Below are positions 29,201-37,524 of a DNA stretch of 64,000 bases, piece after piece. Origin of the DNA: Anaerolineaceae bacterium. Lineage in GTDB: Bacteria > Chloroflexota > Anaerolineae > Aggregatilineales > Phototrophicaceae. The stretch is from contig PABP01000027.1 of assembly GCA_002699585.1 (NCBI GenBank), positions 60,059 to 124,058 of the forward strand, in the 5' to 3' direction. A model generated the notes under the pieces. The model was not told the origin of the DNA. It searched no databases and saw only the letters and a program-made list of their open reading frames with translations. Positions within the stretch are counted from its first letter, which is position 1. Each line of letters starts with the position of its first letter. A program made the position numbers and the translations under genes.

Positions 29201-32200
29201 GACGTCCAGAACGGAACAAATGGCGTACAGACTGCTGGTGCATGGGAAATCGAACTGTCCAATGGCGACTACGAAGTCACTGTCAGCCTAGGTGATCCAG
29301 ACCCGGTTGGTACCAACGATCCAGAAAACTTCGACCTCAACCTGGAAGGCATCAAGGTCATCGACGACTTCGTTCCATCCGGGGCAGAAGGTGCGTCAAC
29401 GCAATTTGTCACCGTCACCTCAACTATCACAGTGGCCGATGGTCGCCTGACTGTCGATGCCGTCGGTGGCACCAATACAAAGATCAACTACATTACGATC
29501 ACGACATTGGGTCCGGCAAACGAAGTGACAATTGGTAATGTCGCTGTCGGCACCTACACCGTAGAGGAAATCCTGCCAACGGATTGGTCGCTTGATGATG
29601 TGGTCTGTACAGAGTCAGGTGATGCCAATACGACCGTAACCAACGGCATCGTGACGCTTGTGCTCGACAGTGCCGAAGACATCACCTGCACGTTCCAGAA
29701 CAGCAGTGCTGTGACGAATCAAGCGCCGGTCATCGATACGCTAGTTGACCAGACTGTCGCCGTTGGCGAAACGCCGACCTATAGCTTCGCTATCATGGAT
29801 AACGATGAGGACAGCCTGACAATCGATGTGTCTGGAACACCAGACGTCAGCAGCTTTGTAACCATCACCGAAACGGAAAACAGCCCTGGTATCTACACGA
29901 TCCAGTTCGCTATGTCCCCGCAGGCAGGTGATGAAGGCAGCTATGACATCAATGTCACGGCGGACGATGGTGCACTTACATCCACAGATAACTTCACACT
30001 GACGGTAAATGCTCAGGCTTCTGGCTCGATCACTATCGTCAAAGATACGCAACCAGACGACGCTCAGGAATTCACCTTCACCAGTGACATCCCCGGTGGT
30101 GCAACGTTCAGTCTGACGGATGATGGTTCTAGCACGACGGGCACGCCTATCAGCTTCAACTTCCAGTTAGCTGGCGTCCCCGTTCCGAATGGTTATTTAC
30201 CCGATACGGGTGAAGCCTTCGGATTGCAGTCAGACGGCTACGAACGTGGCTGGATCATTCTGGCCGACGATACACCCGTTGATGCTAGCGAGGCAGCACG
30301 AGATCGTGATCGCGTGGGGATCGACCAGGAACTGGATACGCTTATCCATATGCAACGTGGTGACTGCTGTACAGGTGGCTTCGAAGATGAAATCTACTGG
30401 GAAATCGGCTTGCCGAATGGCACCTATGAAGTCACCGTCAGTGTGGGTGATGAGCCAGGGCAGGGCGACGTCTACGACAGCCAGCATCAGGTTCGGTTAG
30501 AGGGTGTCAATGTCTTCGCGACACCGTTCCAGGCCGATGTAAGCAACGAATATAGCCAGAGTACAATCACAGTCGATGTCACCGATGGCTACCTCACCAT
30601 GGATCCTGTCGGCGGCTTTAACACCAAGGTGAACTACATCACCATTGTGCCGCAGGCAGCCAGCAACAATGCTGTTGTCTTCAGTAATGTTCCAGTTGGC
30701 GAATACACCGTTCTTGAAGATGCTATCGCTGGTTGGAGCCTGGACGATGTCGTCTGTACAGGTGATACCGATACGGGTTCCCTGTTAACAACAGGTGGCA
30801 TCGCCATCGACCTGGATGCTAACGAAGATATCACCTGCACGTTTGTGAACGTCCCTGCGGGTGCAGATACGACGCCACCTGTCATCACACTGATCGGCGA
30901 TGCGGTCATCAACCTGACCGTTGGCGATACATTCGTGGATCCGGGTGCAACAGCAAACGACCTTGTGGATGGCGACATCAGCAACGATATCGTCGTTGGT
31001 GGCGATGCGGTTGATACCAATACCGCAGGCACATACGTCATCACTTACGATGTACAGGATGCTGCTGGTAATGCTGCGGTCCAGGTCGAGCGTACCGTTA
31101 ACGTCAATGAAGCCCTGACCGACTGCGGTCCCTACTCAACGGAAGCTTGTGACCAACTGGTTACACCGCTCCCATCATCAGGCATCTGCTATGCCTTCGA
31201 TGGCACGGATGGCGGCTTACTGGATACCAACGGCGTTGGCATCGGCTTCACATCCGTTGCCCCCAATAGCGCTCCTCTAGCCGACCAGCCAACCGCGGTT
31301 GTTGCCAGCGTGCCCAGCTACGCACCGAGCCTGATGGAAGTCAGCGGTGGTCAATTAACCATCACCGCGACCCAGGGCATCCAATGGAAAGCCAACAGTG
31401 GCACGAATTCGACAGATAGCTCGAACTCGCTCGTTAACGGCCTGGGTACTGGTTTCGACCTATCGCAGGTTGTCACTATCGAGACCACGCTGGTCCAACC
31501 CCAGTTCGACGGCAGCAGTAATGCTGAACAAGGTGGTCTGTGGGTCTGGGTTAGTGAAGATCAGTACATCAAGCTGGTAGCAATCAACAATACGAGTACC
31601 GTAGGGACCGGACGCATCCAGCTCCAGGTCGAAGACTGGACGACACCGACCACAGCAAATCCGTACGAGATCAACAGCGCTGATATCGCGAACCTCAGCG
31701 ATGCCACGGTCACCCTGACACTTGAGTTGGATCCGGTTGCGGGTACAGCTACAGGCAGCTACAGCCTTGATGGAGGTACGCCTGTGACGGTTGGCACAGT
31801 TGGACTGAATACGGTCGCCAACGATGTCATCCCGACAGCGTTGTTCAATGGCATCTTGCTGCCGGACGGTGTCACAACGACCAGCTTTGCCGGTGTCTTC
31901 ACTAGCAAGCGCCGTGAGGCTGTGGCAACCGATGTGACCTTCAGCTTTGATGAGTTCTGTGTGACCCCAGAAGCCCCGACGACGGCAGATGTCGATGTCA
32001 GCTTCAGCTTGCAAGGTGGTCATGTGGACCATAGCTTGCCCCTCACCGTCACCCTGACGGAAACCGGTACAGGCGTCATCGTGGCCCAAGAGTCCGTTAC
32101 CAGTGCAGGCGACAACCTCAGCGGTCTGTTCAGCCTGACAGGTATCGAGCCAGGTGCCTATGACCTCTACGTCAAAGGCAGCAACACGCTGCAAGAGATG

Positions 32201-32452
32201 GCGACGGTCACGCTGGCAGCCGGACCGAACACCATCGACATCGGTACGATCCGCACAGGTGACGCCGATGATGACAACAAAGTCGACCTAATCGACTTCG
32301 GTATCCTGTCGTTGGCCTTTGGTAGCAACAGCGGTGATATCGCCTACGACGCCCGCGCCGACTTCAATAGTAATGGTTCCATTGACCTGATTGACTTCGG
32401 TCCACTCTCGGTCAACTTCGGTACGGCTGGGGTGGCAATACCGCCAGCCTAA
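23276..32452 (+). CDS. giant secreted dockerin protein: malectin domains, sugar-dehydrogenase-like propeller, nested lectin insertions
   Basis: 3058 residues, signal peptide ~1-25. Order: malectin-like (27-202), BACON-like (209-307), SbsA Ig (309-423), glucose/sorbosone-dehydrogenase-type propeller (430-883; T-G-I-R-N-A-Y-D-L, F-Y-G-H-P-N-P), choice-of-anchor D (886-988), a DUF4114-like region (993-1190) and its divergent copy (1332-1540) around a second choice-of-anchor D, DUF11-like (1541-1839) split by a malectin (1607-1779), prealbumin-like fold (1845-2144) split by a malectin-like domain (1886-2079), cadherin-like (2147-2247), a second split prealbumin-like fold (~2250-2530), DUF5011, ConA-like sandwich, Cna-like domain, and a dockerin (~2995-3050: G-D-A-D-D-D-N-K-V-D-L-I-D, A-D-F-N-S-N-G-S-I-D-L-I-D). 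The calcium-loop acids are all present. Likely a carbohydrate-binding component docked on the cohesin proteins encoded next. Confidence 0.85.
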   Translation: MRSVRLGLALFLFVLLSFVVIDVSAQITEIKVNFQDAATVPPTGYLRDSGEAYGVRNAADQGGGTYTYGWVQPGTSTPANSMTTLGRNRATSQADLRLDTLMHMDHPNEGEPGYWQIIVPNGLYEVTVSVGDSAAQGSDPDDFQRINVEGINLIDNFQSTGGDGASTRHASATGSVSVTDGVLTVDWSGGGINTKINYIDIISLGDTLFFEPDSFTLSVPEGQTSSGQVLLKSSNGATGYAINLNGPPSWLTNVSGTLSSVDEAGIAIDVGIDATGLTIGQYTHTVTATAAGYTSADLDVILNVISSQPQVLGMSPSDGATNVSVNASVSTTQLSLPNSPAFQGVDPATLTNDSFYIYPQGAADPLAARVPAALNTTGGFDALTLTPNQALQANTTYVVIVTSDLQDGSGASYLPFTSSFTTGSGGAATIDDVAFEQVPSGGAGGLYGSLNIGPDQRLYASFVAAGSGIRSWDINPDGTLTDEANINPGGVFNGKAVLGLVFDPQSTPEQPVMWLTVNEGSLSNAPNFSGQLVKLSDTDTSLAGYSWQLEVYVERLPRSLRDHLSNSLVFGPNDERALYMPQGSLSAMGAADGAWGNRDEALLSAAVLRFDLNQLETYVSTNGGPLDVYTDGYGFGDPALPYDPQLPNAPVTVFATGIRNAYDLVWHSNLQLYVPTNGSAGGGNSPGYPTDQVPFACQNRIDDTINGDYTGPTVPAVTNHKTQRDYLFRIPLAGGGFYGHPNPTRCEWVLNGGNPTSGSDVGEPIGGSDYAVGVQPDRNYRGFAFDFENNKSPNGVIEYQSSVFNGALQGAILVVRYSQNDDIITLFPDGPNGDVATSYAGSQIPGFSGFNNPLEIVENPANGYIYVVEYGSMELTLLRPIVSNEPDIAVSDEQFIFDQVVSEGGTSQTITVQNFGGADLSMTASVTGADASEFSIDTTSALIPPNGSQLITITFDPSSEGPKVASLTISSNDTVTPQVDVELRGLGKDGLGGSNEPSLQYILDTFNIAVDVGDDDPASNVINSDTSAANLNSLFGDEVDVQLFERAVDAPVDIELLAVFGPTTNNPIVELGYYLEGNSATSTSILSVDNTPEANGQRLLPPIAGGSTSFDPGTQTFAFYSEWPFFSNRQIFQQDVLNTWDTSIQHKVRIYALPGEANAYVVATEETTSGHDYQDIVFIVRNVTPATPDTGDSGDIRPDSLDWEWLPGVDEAGDDHFNTWLTFNSILSTVDNPAYHDTAILRLHNDSATEPLYLTDFSFSGADANNFDLPNGEDSGGPITVAANDYYDLTVDFIATTGHRVHTAQLIIESSDPDTPSLAIGLGAYWQPQEESGNEPDVAEIIQAFGFGTQIVGPGQQLNNQGRIEAIGEEVLTRFWQRANTSLPIYIRQLAAFHTCCNNTATVGVATNPSEDGSNGSQTSVFTHEGQDAQSFLPRLNNQQVPAQGTTTPPNTLFAFRVDGEWSDWARSQYLNNDSADICSTNSDPSDDDQCGHHVRFWPARDAAGDLIPNAYFMVMDYSGINYDFNDNVYYITNIQPVSADFDLAIDSITESDDPVGIGDDVTYEVIVSNDSLINSTQATFTVDVTGAGSLSNLYLGTTPPDTGGGGTPTVVARYNAGGPTVTATDGGLDWLSDAGVANGGIGNNLPGDPYDNSDPLAGPELLYDTERSGSTDTESFGFAIPLANGEYEVRLHFAELWFTGQANRGNLGGARAFDVQLEGSTVLSGYSPATAAGGPLTTIVETFNVTLSDGTLNIDMIDTPTNRPSIAAIEIIGDPVVVNPCSGNTCDLDSISAGDTQLVTIVASADAVGDIDMSASVAATGETNTANNSASETTAVFDPSALPGTVTIIKEATPEGPTVFTFSTSIPGSESFELSDSGGAVSGETIQVNFQNEAAPLPTGYLKDFGQPYGQRSAADQGSGIYSYGWVLESDIVAGTTPATPVDLSVVGNPPGNGRDREVLANQLQDTLMHMQYNDVQNGTNGVQTAGAWEIELSNGDYEVTVSLGDPDPVGTNDPENFDLNLEGIKVIDDFVPSGAEGASTQFVTVTSTITVADGRLTVDAVGGTNTKINYITITTLGPANEVTIGNVAVGTYTVEEILPTDWSLDDVVCTESGDANTTVTNGIVTLVLDSAEDITCTFQNSSAVTNQAPVIDTLVDQTVAVGETPTYSFAIMDNDEDSLTIDVSGTPDVSSFVTITETENSPGIYTIQFAMSPQAGDEGSYDINVTADDGALTSTDNFTLTVNAQASGSITIVKDTQPDDAQEFTFTSDIPGGATFSLTDDGSSTTGTPISFNFQLAGVPVPNGYLPDTGEAFGLQSDGYERGWIILADDTPVDASEAARDRDRVGIDQELDTLIHMQRGDCCTGGFEDEIYWEIGLPNGTYEVTVSVGDEPGQGDVYDSQHQVRLEGVNVFATPFQADVSNEYSQSTITVDVTDGYLTMDPVGGFNTKVNYITIVPQAASNNAVVFSNVPVGEYTVLEDAIAGWSLDDVVCTGDTDTGSLLTTGGIAIDLDANEDITCTFVNVPAGADTTPPVITLIGDAVINLTVGDTFVDPGATANDLVDGDISNDIVVGGDAVDTNTAGTYVITYDVQDAAGNAAVQVERTVNVNEALTDCGPYSTEACDQLVTPLPSSGICYAFDGTDGGLLDTNGVGIGFTSVAPNSAPLADQPTAVVASVPSYAPSLMEVSGGQLTITATQGIQWKANSGTNSTDSSNSLVNGLGTGFDLSQVVTIETTLVQPQFDGSSNAEQGGLWVWVSEDQYIKLVAINNTSTVGTGRIQLQVEDWTTPTTANPYEINSADIANLSDATVTLTLELDPVAGTATGSYSLDGGTPVTVGTVGLNTVANDVIPTALFNGILLPDGVTTTSFAGVFTSKRREAVATDVTFSFDEFCVTPEAPTTADVDVSFSLQGGHVDHSLPLTVTLTETGTGVIVAQESVTSAGDNLSGLFSLTGIEPGAYDLYVKGSNTLQEMATVTLAAGPNTIDIGTIRTGDADDDNKVDLIDFGILSLAFGSNSGDIAYDARADFNSNGSIDLIDFGPLSVNFGTAGVAIPPA

Positions 32453-32460
32453 CAATCGGA

Positions 32461-32485
32461 GTGGGCGTACCCAGGGTACGCCCAC
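32461..32485 (+). terminator. hairpin terminator after the 3058-residue gene
   Basis: GTGGGCGTAC and GTACGCCCAC form a perfect 10-bp stem with a 5-base loop, followed by TTCTTC. The stop codon lies 9 bases upstream. Confidence 0.75.
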
Positions 32486-32578
32486 TTCTTCACTTAGATA
32501 CGAGCTGTGGAATTAACACCTTCATGAAACGAATGACAAGAAATCAGGTAATAAGAGAAGGTTGGGAGAACAAATACT

Positions 32579-35500
32579 GTGAACTTGATTAAGAGCTATC
32601 GATCAAAAAGGCACACTTTTGTCATCGGGTTGCTCATTGTAGCGATATGGCTATTGGGTGTAAGTGTGGCGACAGCACAAACAGGTGCGATTGTACTTAA
32701 CCCATTAGATTCAACCGTTACAGTTGGCGACACTTTTACCATCAATGTTGAGCTACAGGCTGGCACCGATGAGATCATCGGCGCTGATGTCTATCTGACA
32801 TTTGATCCCACTCTGGTTCAGGTGAACAATGTAGCAACCGCCCCGGAACTGCCTTCTGTTCTGGCACAATCTCTCGACAACGGCGCGGGCACTATCGGAT
32901 ACTCTCTGGGCAAGCTGAGCAGTCCCTACCCAATGGGTACGTTTGATTTGCTGCAGATCGAATTCGAGGCGCTGAGTGCGGGTGTTTCACCACTGGCCTT
33001 CAGCACAACTAGTGTAACGCGCTATCTTACACCATCGCTGACCGCGGTGACGCCGCCACTGACAGACGGTAGCATCACGGTTAACGCACCCGTAACCGTT
33101 TGCTCGCCGATCTCGACACTGGATTGTGCCAGCGTGCCCGTCAGCGTACCGTTCAGCCTGGACTGGGACGCTGATGAAGGTAGTCTGGGGGACATTGGCG
33201 GCGTCGGCATCGGCTTCACGATGGTCGATCCTCCGTCAGCACGTCTAGCAGTCGATGACCCCGTATCAAATACAGAAGTCCCTGGCTACGAGCCTGATCT
33301 ACTGGCTGTCAATACAGCTAACAGTGTGCTTACGATCAGCGCGACCAAAGGTATTCAGTATCGGGACCCCAGCTTAAGCTCTAATACCAACTCGCAAATC
33401 AATGCAGTCGGTGTCGGTTTCGATGCTGATGGTGAATACGTCATTAGTACCGTACTAGTAAATCCGGCCTTCAATGCCAGTTCCGGCAATAATTCTCAAC
33501 AAGCAGGTATCTGGTTTGGTATTAATGAAGATAACTATGCCAAGCTGGTCGTCGCCAAAACAGGTACAACAACGGGCAAAGTGCAGCTACTCGTTGAAGA
33601 TTATGTCACGACAAGTGGTGCCCAACCTGAGGAACTGAACACAGGCAATTTGCCTGGTGATATCACGACACAGACGATTTACCTGCAAATGCATATTGAT
33701 GCGACAACAGGTGAAATTGAGGGTTACTACAGCACTGATGGCGTGACCTATACATTGGTTGAAGAGGGCGGCAGCTCCAACCTGACGGCGGGCGCGCACT
33801 TCTTCACAGGCGTGGACCACGATAGCAACGTTGGAACCGATCCTGTCAGCTATGCGGGTGTGTTCACGACGCTACGTCGTGCGGATGCATCACCAACGAT
33901 CACATTCGCATTTGACAGCTTCAGCATTGCGCCTGTAGTCGCCAATGCCGCGCCAACTGCCGATGCAGGTAGCGACCAAACTGTTGTCGATAACGATGGC
34001 AATGGCAACCAAGATGTCATTCTTGACGGCAGCGGCAGCAGCGACAGCGACGGCACAATCGAGAACTACAGTTGGGTCGAAGACAGCGTTGAAATTGCCA
34101 CTACTGCGAACCCGACTGTGAACTTCGACGTTGGCGTCCACACAGTGACGCTCACTGTCACGGATGATGAGGGCACAACGGCGACTGATGAGGTCATCAT
34201 CACTGTGGAAGCGCCTGCCGTAACGGATTGCTCACCAATCTCGACACTGGATTGCGCCAGCGTACCCGTCAGCGTACCGTTCAGCCTGGACTGGAACGTG
34301 GACGAAGGTGGCTTGGATGACAGTACGAATGTCGGCATCGGCTTCACAATGGTCGATCCGCCGTCAGCACGTCTGGCAGTCGATGATCCAGTCCTCAATA
34401 CAGCCGTACCTGGCTACGAACCAAGCTTGCTGGCAGTGGATACGGCCAACAGTGTGCTTGCAATCAGCGCGACTAAAGGCATTCAATACCGCGATCCAAG
34501 TGGCAGCACCGAGACCAACTCGCAGATTAATGCGGTCGGTGTGGGATTTGATGCCAATGGTGACTACATCATCAGCACAGTACTCGTTAATCCAGCATTC
34601 AATGTGAGCAACGGCACCAACGCACAACAAGCCGGTTTGTGGTTTGGTATCAATGAAGATAACTATGCCAAGCTGGTCGTCGCCAAAACAGGTACGACAA
34701 GCGGTAAGGTTCAATTGCTCGTTGAAGACTATATTTCCAATGGAACGGACCAACCGCTGGAGTTGAATACAGGCAATGTGGGTGGTGATATCACCACAGC
34801 CACTATCTATCTGCAAATGCACCTTGATGTGACCACAGGTGAAATTGAAGGTTACTACAGCACTGACGGCGTAACCTATACGCTGGTTGAAGAGGGCGGT
34901 AGCTCCAACCTGACGGCTGGCGCGCACTTCTTCACAGGCGTGGACCACGATAGCAACGTTGGAACCGATCCTGTCAGCTATGCAGGCCTGTTCACGACTC
35001 TACGTCGTGCAGATGCATCACCAACCATCACATTCGCGTTTGACAGCTTTAGTATTGAGCCTGCTGTAGCCAATGTCGCCCCGATAGCCGATGCAGGTAG
35101 CGACCAAACTGTTGTCGATAACGATGGCAATGGTAACCAAGATGTCATCCTTGACGGCAGCGGCAGCAGCGACAGTGACGGCACAATCGAGAGCTACAGT
35201 TGGGTTGAAAACAGTGTCGAAATTGCGACAACTGAGAATCCAACTGTGAACTTCGATGTGGGTACATACACCGTAACGCTCACCGTTACCGACGATGATG
35301 GTGCTACCGCCAGCGACGATGTCATCATCACGGTAGAAGCCGCACCGGACACCACACCACCTGTCATCGCACTAATAGGTGATGCCACAGTGAATGTGGA
35401 AGCTGGAACACCCTACACTGATGCAGGTGCGAGTGCTTCTGATGATGTGGATGGCGATCTGACAGGGAGCATTGTGGTCGATAACCCGGTCAATACCAGC

Positions 35501-37432
35501 GTACTTGGAACCTACACCGTCACCTATGATGTTACGGATAGCAGCGGCAACGAAGCTGTACAGGTGACACGCACGGTCATCGTGGAAGATACGACACCAC
35601 CAGTCATTACGGTTACACCTCAAACGGCCTCGATCACTGTAGGTGATGAATATACGGCACCAACGGTGACAGCTAACGATAGCTTCGAAGGTGACCTGAC
35701 GACCAGTATCTCAGAGGCTGGTGAAATCCCAGATCCTGATACCGTTGGCACGTATGTCGTGACCTATGACGTCAGCGACAGCAGTGGCAATGCTGCTGTG
35801 CAGCAGACCTTTACACTGATGGTGATGGAAGACAGCGGTGCTAATGTCACACTGGTTGTCAATGATGTCGATGGCATCATTGAATATGGAACAAACTTCA
35901 CTGCTGATGTAGTCATTGATCTCTTCGGTAATGCCCAGGCAAATACGGTCCAACTTGAAGTGACCTATGATCCGGCTGTCTTGAGCGTGGTCGATGCAAC
36001 AACGACCTTGACCAACAACCTACAACTCGACTTCAGCACGCCCGGGTTGATCAATTTCTCAGGTGGGGCGGATTTAGGGACAAATCTGGATACAGACTTC
36101 ACAGCACTCCAGATTGAGTTCGAGGCTCTTGAGTTGGCAGCATCAAGTGATATCGACTTCCAGACCAACCCCAATCCAGCTTTCGGTACAGATGTGTTCT
36201 TCAATGGCACATCGATACTGGACAGCACCCTTGGTGATTCCGTATCAGTTGTCGATACAACGGCGCCAGTGATTCAACTGGTGGATGACACGATAACACT
36301 GGCTCTAAACGAAGCCTATGTCGAGCCAGGATACACTGCGACAGACAATTACGATGGCGATCTTACTAGCAATGTCACAACATCGGATGATATTGACATC
36401 GCGACTGTTGGTACTTATACCGTCACGTATGATGTCACGGATAGCAGCGGCAACGAAGCTGTGCAGGTGACACGTACGGTTATCGTGGCAGATACCATTG
36501 CTCCAGTCATCACGCTGAATGGTGATGCCACCGAGAACGTAGAAGCCGGAACACCCTATACCGATGCCGGTGCAACTGCTACTGACAATGTAGATGGGGA
36601 CCTAACAAGCAGTATTGTTGTCGATAATCCGGTCGATACCGGTGTGCTTGGAACCTACACAGTGACCTATGATGTCACAGATAGCAACGGCAATGACGCT
36701 GTACAGGTAACTCGCACGGTTATCGTGGAAGATACAACAGCTCCAGTCATCACCGTGACACCGGAAACGCTTACCATCACCGAGGGGGATACATACACAC
36801 TACCAACCGTGACAGCTGAAGATAGCTTTGACGGTGATCTGACAGGCAGTCTGAATGTGGGCGGTCAGACACCAGATAACGAAACAGTGGGCACATACGT
36901 TGTAACTTACGACGTGGCCGATAGCAGCGGTAACAATGCCGATCAGAAGACTTTCACACTGATTGTGGAAGAAGCTCCTGAAGAAGCAACGATCCTGGGT
37001 AACCTGTTATTGCAGGGCCGCTCAGACGCCAGCGGTGATGTGACTGTCGAGTTCTATCAGAGTGGATCTCTAGTGACATCGACCACTGCTAGTGTCGATG
37101 CCGCTGGTAATTTCTCGGTAGCCGCTTTGCCTGTCGGCTCGTTTGAAATCGCAGTAAAAGCACCGACTTATCTGCAAGTCGTTGAAGCTGTGTCACTAGT
37201 AGATGGTGATAACATCGTCAGTTTCGGTACCCTGCTAGCGGGTGATGCCAACGACGACAACGTCATCTCAGCGTTGGACTTCTCGATTTTGTCAAGTAGT
37301 TTCAATCTCTTAAGTGGTGATCCAGGCTACGATGCGCGAGCAGACTTCAATGGCGATGGTTTCATCACTGCAATTGACTTCTCACTCTTGAGTGCAAATT
37401 TCAACGTGACTGGTGAAACACCCAGTTCTTAG
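32579..37432 (+). CDS. scaffoldin-like protein with two cohesins and a C-terminal dockerin
   Basis: 1617 residues from a GTG with GGGAG upstream; signal peptide 1-34. Cohesin 1 (~35-170): V-T-V-G-D-T-F-T-I-N-V-E-L, V-Y-L-T-F-D-P-T-L-V-Q-V, L-Q-I-E-F-E-A-L. Two copies of a ConA-like plus PKD module (~174-546, 548-921). Two DUF5011 Ig domains, cohesin 2 (~1086-1224; D-G-I-I-E-Y-G-T-N-F-T-A-D-V, V-T-Y-D-P-A-V-L-S-V), three DUF5011 domains, a Cna/CarboxypepD-like domain (~1467-1552), and a dockerin (~1555-1612; G-D-A-N-D-D-N-V-I-S-A-L-D-F-S, A-D-F-N-G-D-G-F-I-T-A-I-D-F-S). Cohesins bind dockerins through Ca-dependent helices, so this protein can both host and be hosted. No anchoring signal. Separate transcription is suggested by hairpins on both sides. 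Confidence 0.85.
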   Translation: MNLIKSYRSKRHTFVIGLLIVAIWLLGVSVATAQTGAIVLNPLDSTVTVGDTFTINVELQAGTDEIIGADVYLTFDPTLVQVNNVATAPELPSVLAQSLDNGAGTIGYSLGKLSSPYPMGTFDLLQIEFEALSAGVSPLAFSTTSVTRYLTPSLTAVTPPLTDGSITVNAPVTVCSPISTLDCASVPVSVPFSLDWDADEGSLGDIGGVGIGFTMVDPPSARLAVDDPVSNTEVPGYEPDLLAVNTANSVLTISATKGIQYRDPSLSSNTNSQINAVGVGFDADGEYVISTVLVNPAFNASSGNNSQQAGIWFGINEDNYAKLVVAKTGTTTGKVQLLVEDYVTTSGAQPEELNTGNLPGDITTQTIYLQMHIDATTGEIEGYYSTDGVTYTLVEEGGSSNLTAGAHFFTGVDHDSNVGTDPVSYAGVFTTLRRADASPTITFAFDSFSIAPVVANAAPTADAGSDQTVVDNDGNGNQDVILDGSGSSDSDGTIENYSWVEDSVEIATTANPTVNFDVGVHTVTLTVTDDEGTTATDEVIITVEAPAVTDCSPISTLDCASVPVSVPFSLDWNVDEGGLDDSTNVGIGFTMVDPPSARLAVDDPVLNTAVPGYEPSLLAVDTANSVLAISATKGIQYRDPSGSTETNSQINAVGVGFDANGDYIISTVLVNPAFNVSNGTNAQQAGLWFGINEDNYAKLVVAKTGTTSGKVQLLVEDYISNGTDQPLELNTGNVGGDITTATIYLQMHLDVTTGEIEGYYSTDGVTYTLVEEGGSSNLTAGAHFFTGVDHDSNVGTDPVSYAGLFTTLRRADASPTITFAFDSFSIEPAVANVAPIADAGSDQTVVDNDGNGNQDVILDGSGSSDSDGTIESYSWVENSVEIATTENPTVNFDVGTYTVTLTVTDDDGATASDDVIITVEAAPDTTPPVIALIGDATVNVEAGTPYTDAGASASDDVDGDLTGSIVVDNPVNTSVLGTYTVTYDVTDSSGNEAVQVTRTVIVEDTTPPVITVTPQTASITVGDEYTAPTVTANDSFEGDLTTSISEAGEIPDPDTVGTYVVTYDVSDSSGNAAVQQTFTLMVMEDSGANVTLVVNDVDGIIEYGTNFTADVVIDLFGNAQANTVQLEVTYDPAVLSVVDATTTLTNNLQLDFSTPGLINFSGGADLGTNLDTDFTALQIEFEALELAASSDIDFQTNPNPAFGTDVFFNGTSILDSTLGDSVSVVDTTAPVIQLVDDTITLALNEAYVEPGYTATDNYDGDLTSNVTTSDDIDIATVGTYTVTYDVTDSSGNEAVQVTRTVIVADTIAPVITLNGDATENVEAGTPYTDAGATATDNVDGDLTSSIVVDNPVDTGVLGTYTVTYDVTDSNGNDAVQVTRTVIVEDTTAPVITVTPETLTITEGDTYTLPTVTAEDSFDGDLTGSLNVGGQTPDNETVGTYVVTYDVADSSGNNADQKTFTLIVEEAPEEATILGNLLLQGRSDASGDVTVEFYQSGSLVTSTTASVDAAGNFSVAALPVGSFEIAVKAPTYLQVVEAVSLVDGDNIVSFGTLLAGDANDDNVISALDFSILSSSFNLLSGDPGYDARADFNGDGFITAIDFSLLSANFNVTGETPSS
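33090..35345 (+). repeat. tandem duplication of a 1128-bp ConA-PKD module
   Basis: Two adjacent units offset by 1128 bases (376 codons) in the same frame. Identity varies along the unit; about 60 bases are identical near 33793-33853 and 34921-34981, while the middle differs. The event duplicated one ConA-like sandwich plus one PKD domain inside the cohesin-dockerin protein. A related ConA-like domain sits near the end of the 3058-residue protein. Confidence 0.85.
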
Positions 37433-37441
37433 GACAAGGCT

Positions 37442-37468
37442 AGGGGTACTACGTTTTGTAGTACCCCT
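37442..37468 (+). terminator. hairpin terminator after the cohesin-dockerin gene
   Basis: AGGGGTACTAC pairs perfectly (11 bp) with GTAGTACCCCT around GTTTT, followed by TCTTA. Lies 9 bases after the stop. Confidence 0.8.
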
Positions 37469-37524
37469 TCTTAGCTGACATGAAACAGCTGTCGACAAGC
37501 TATGATCTGGAAGGATCAATTCAC

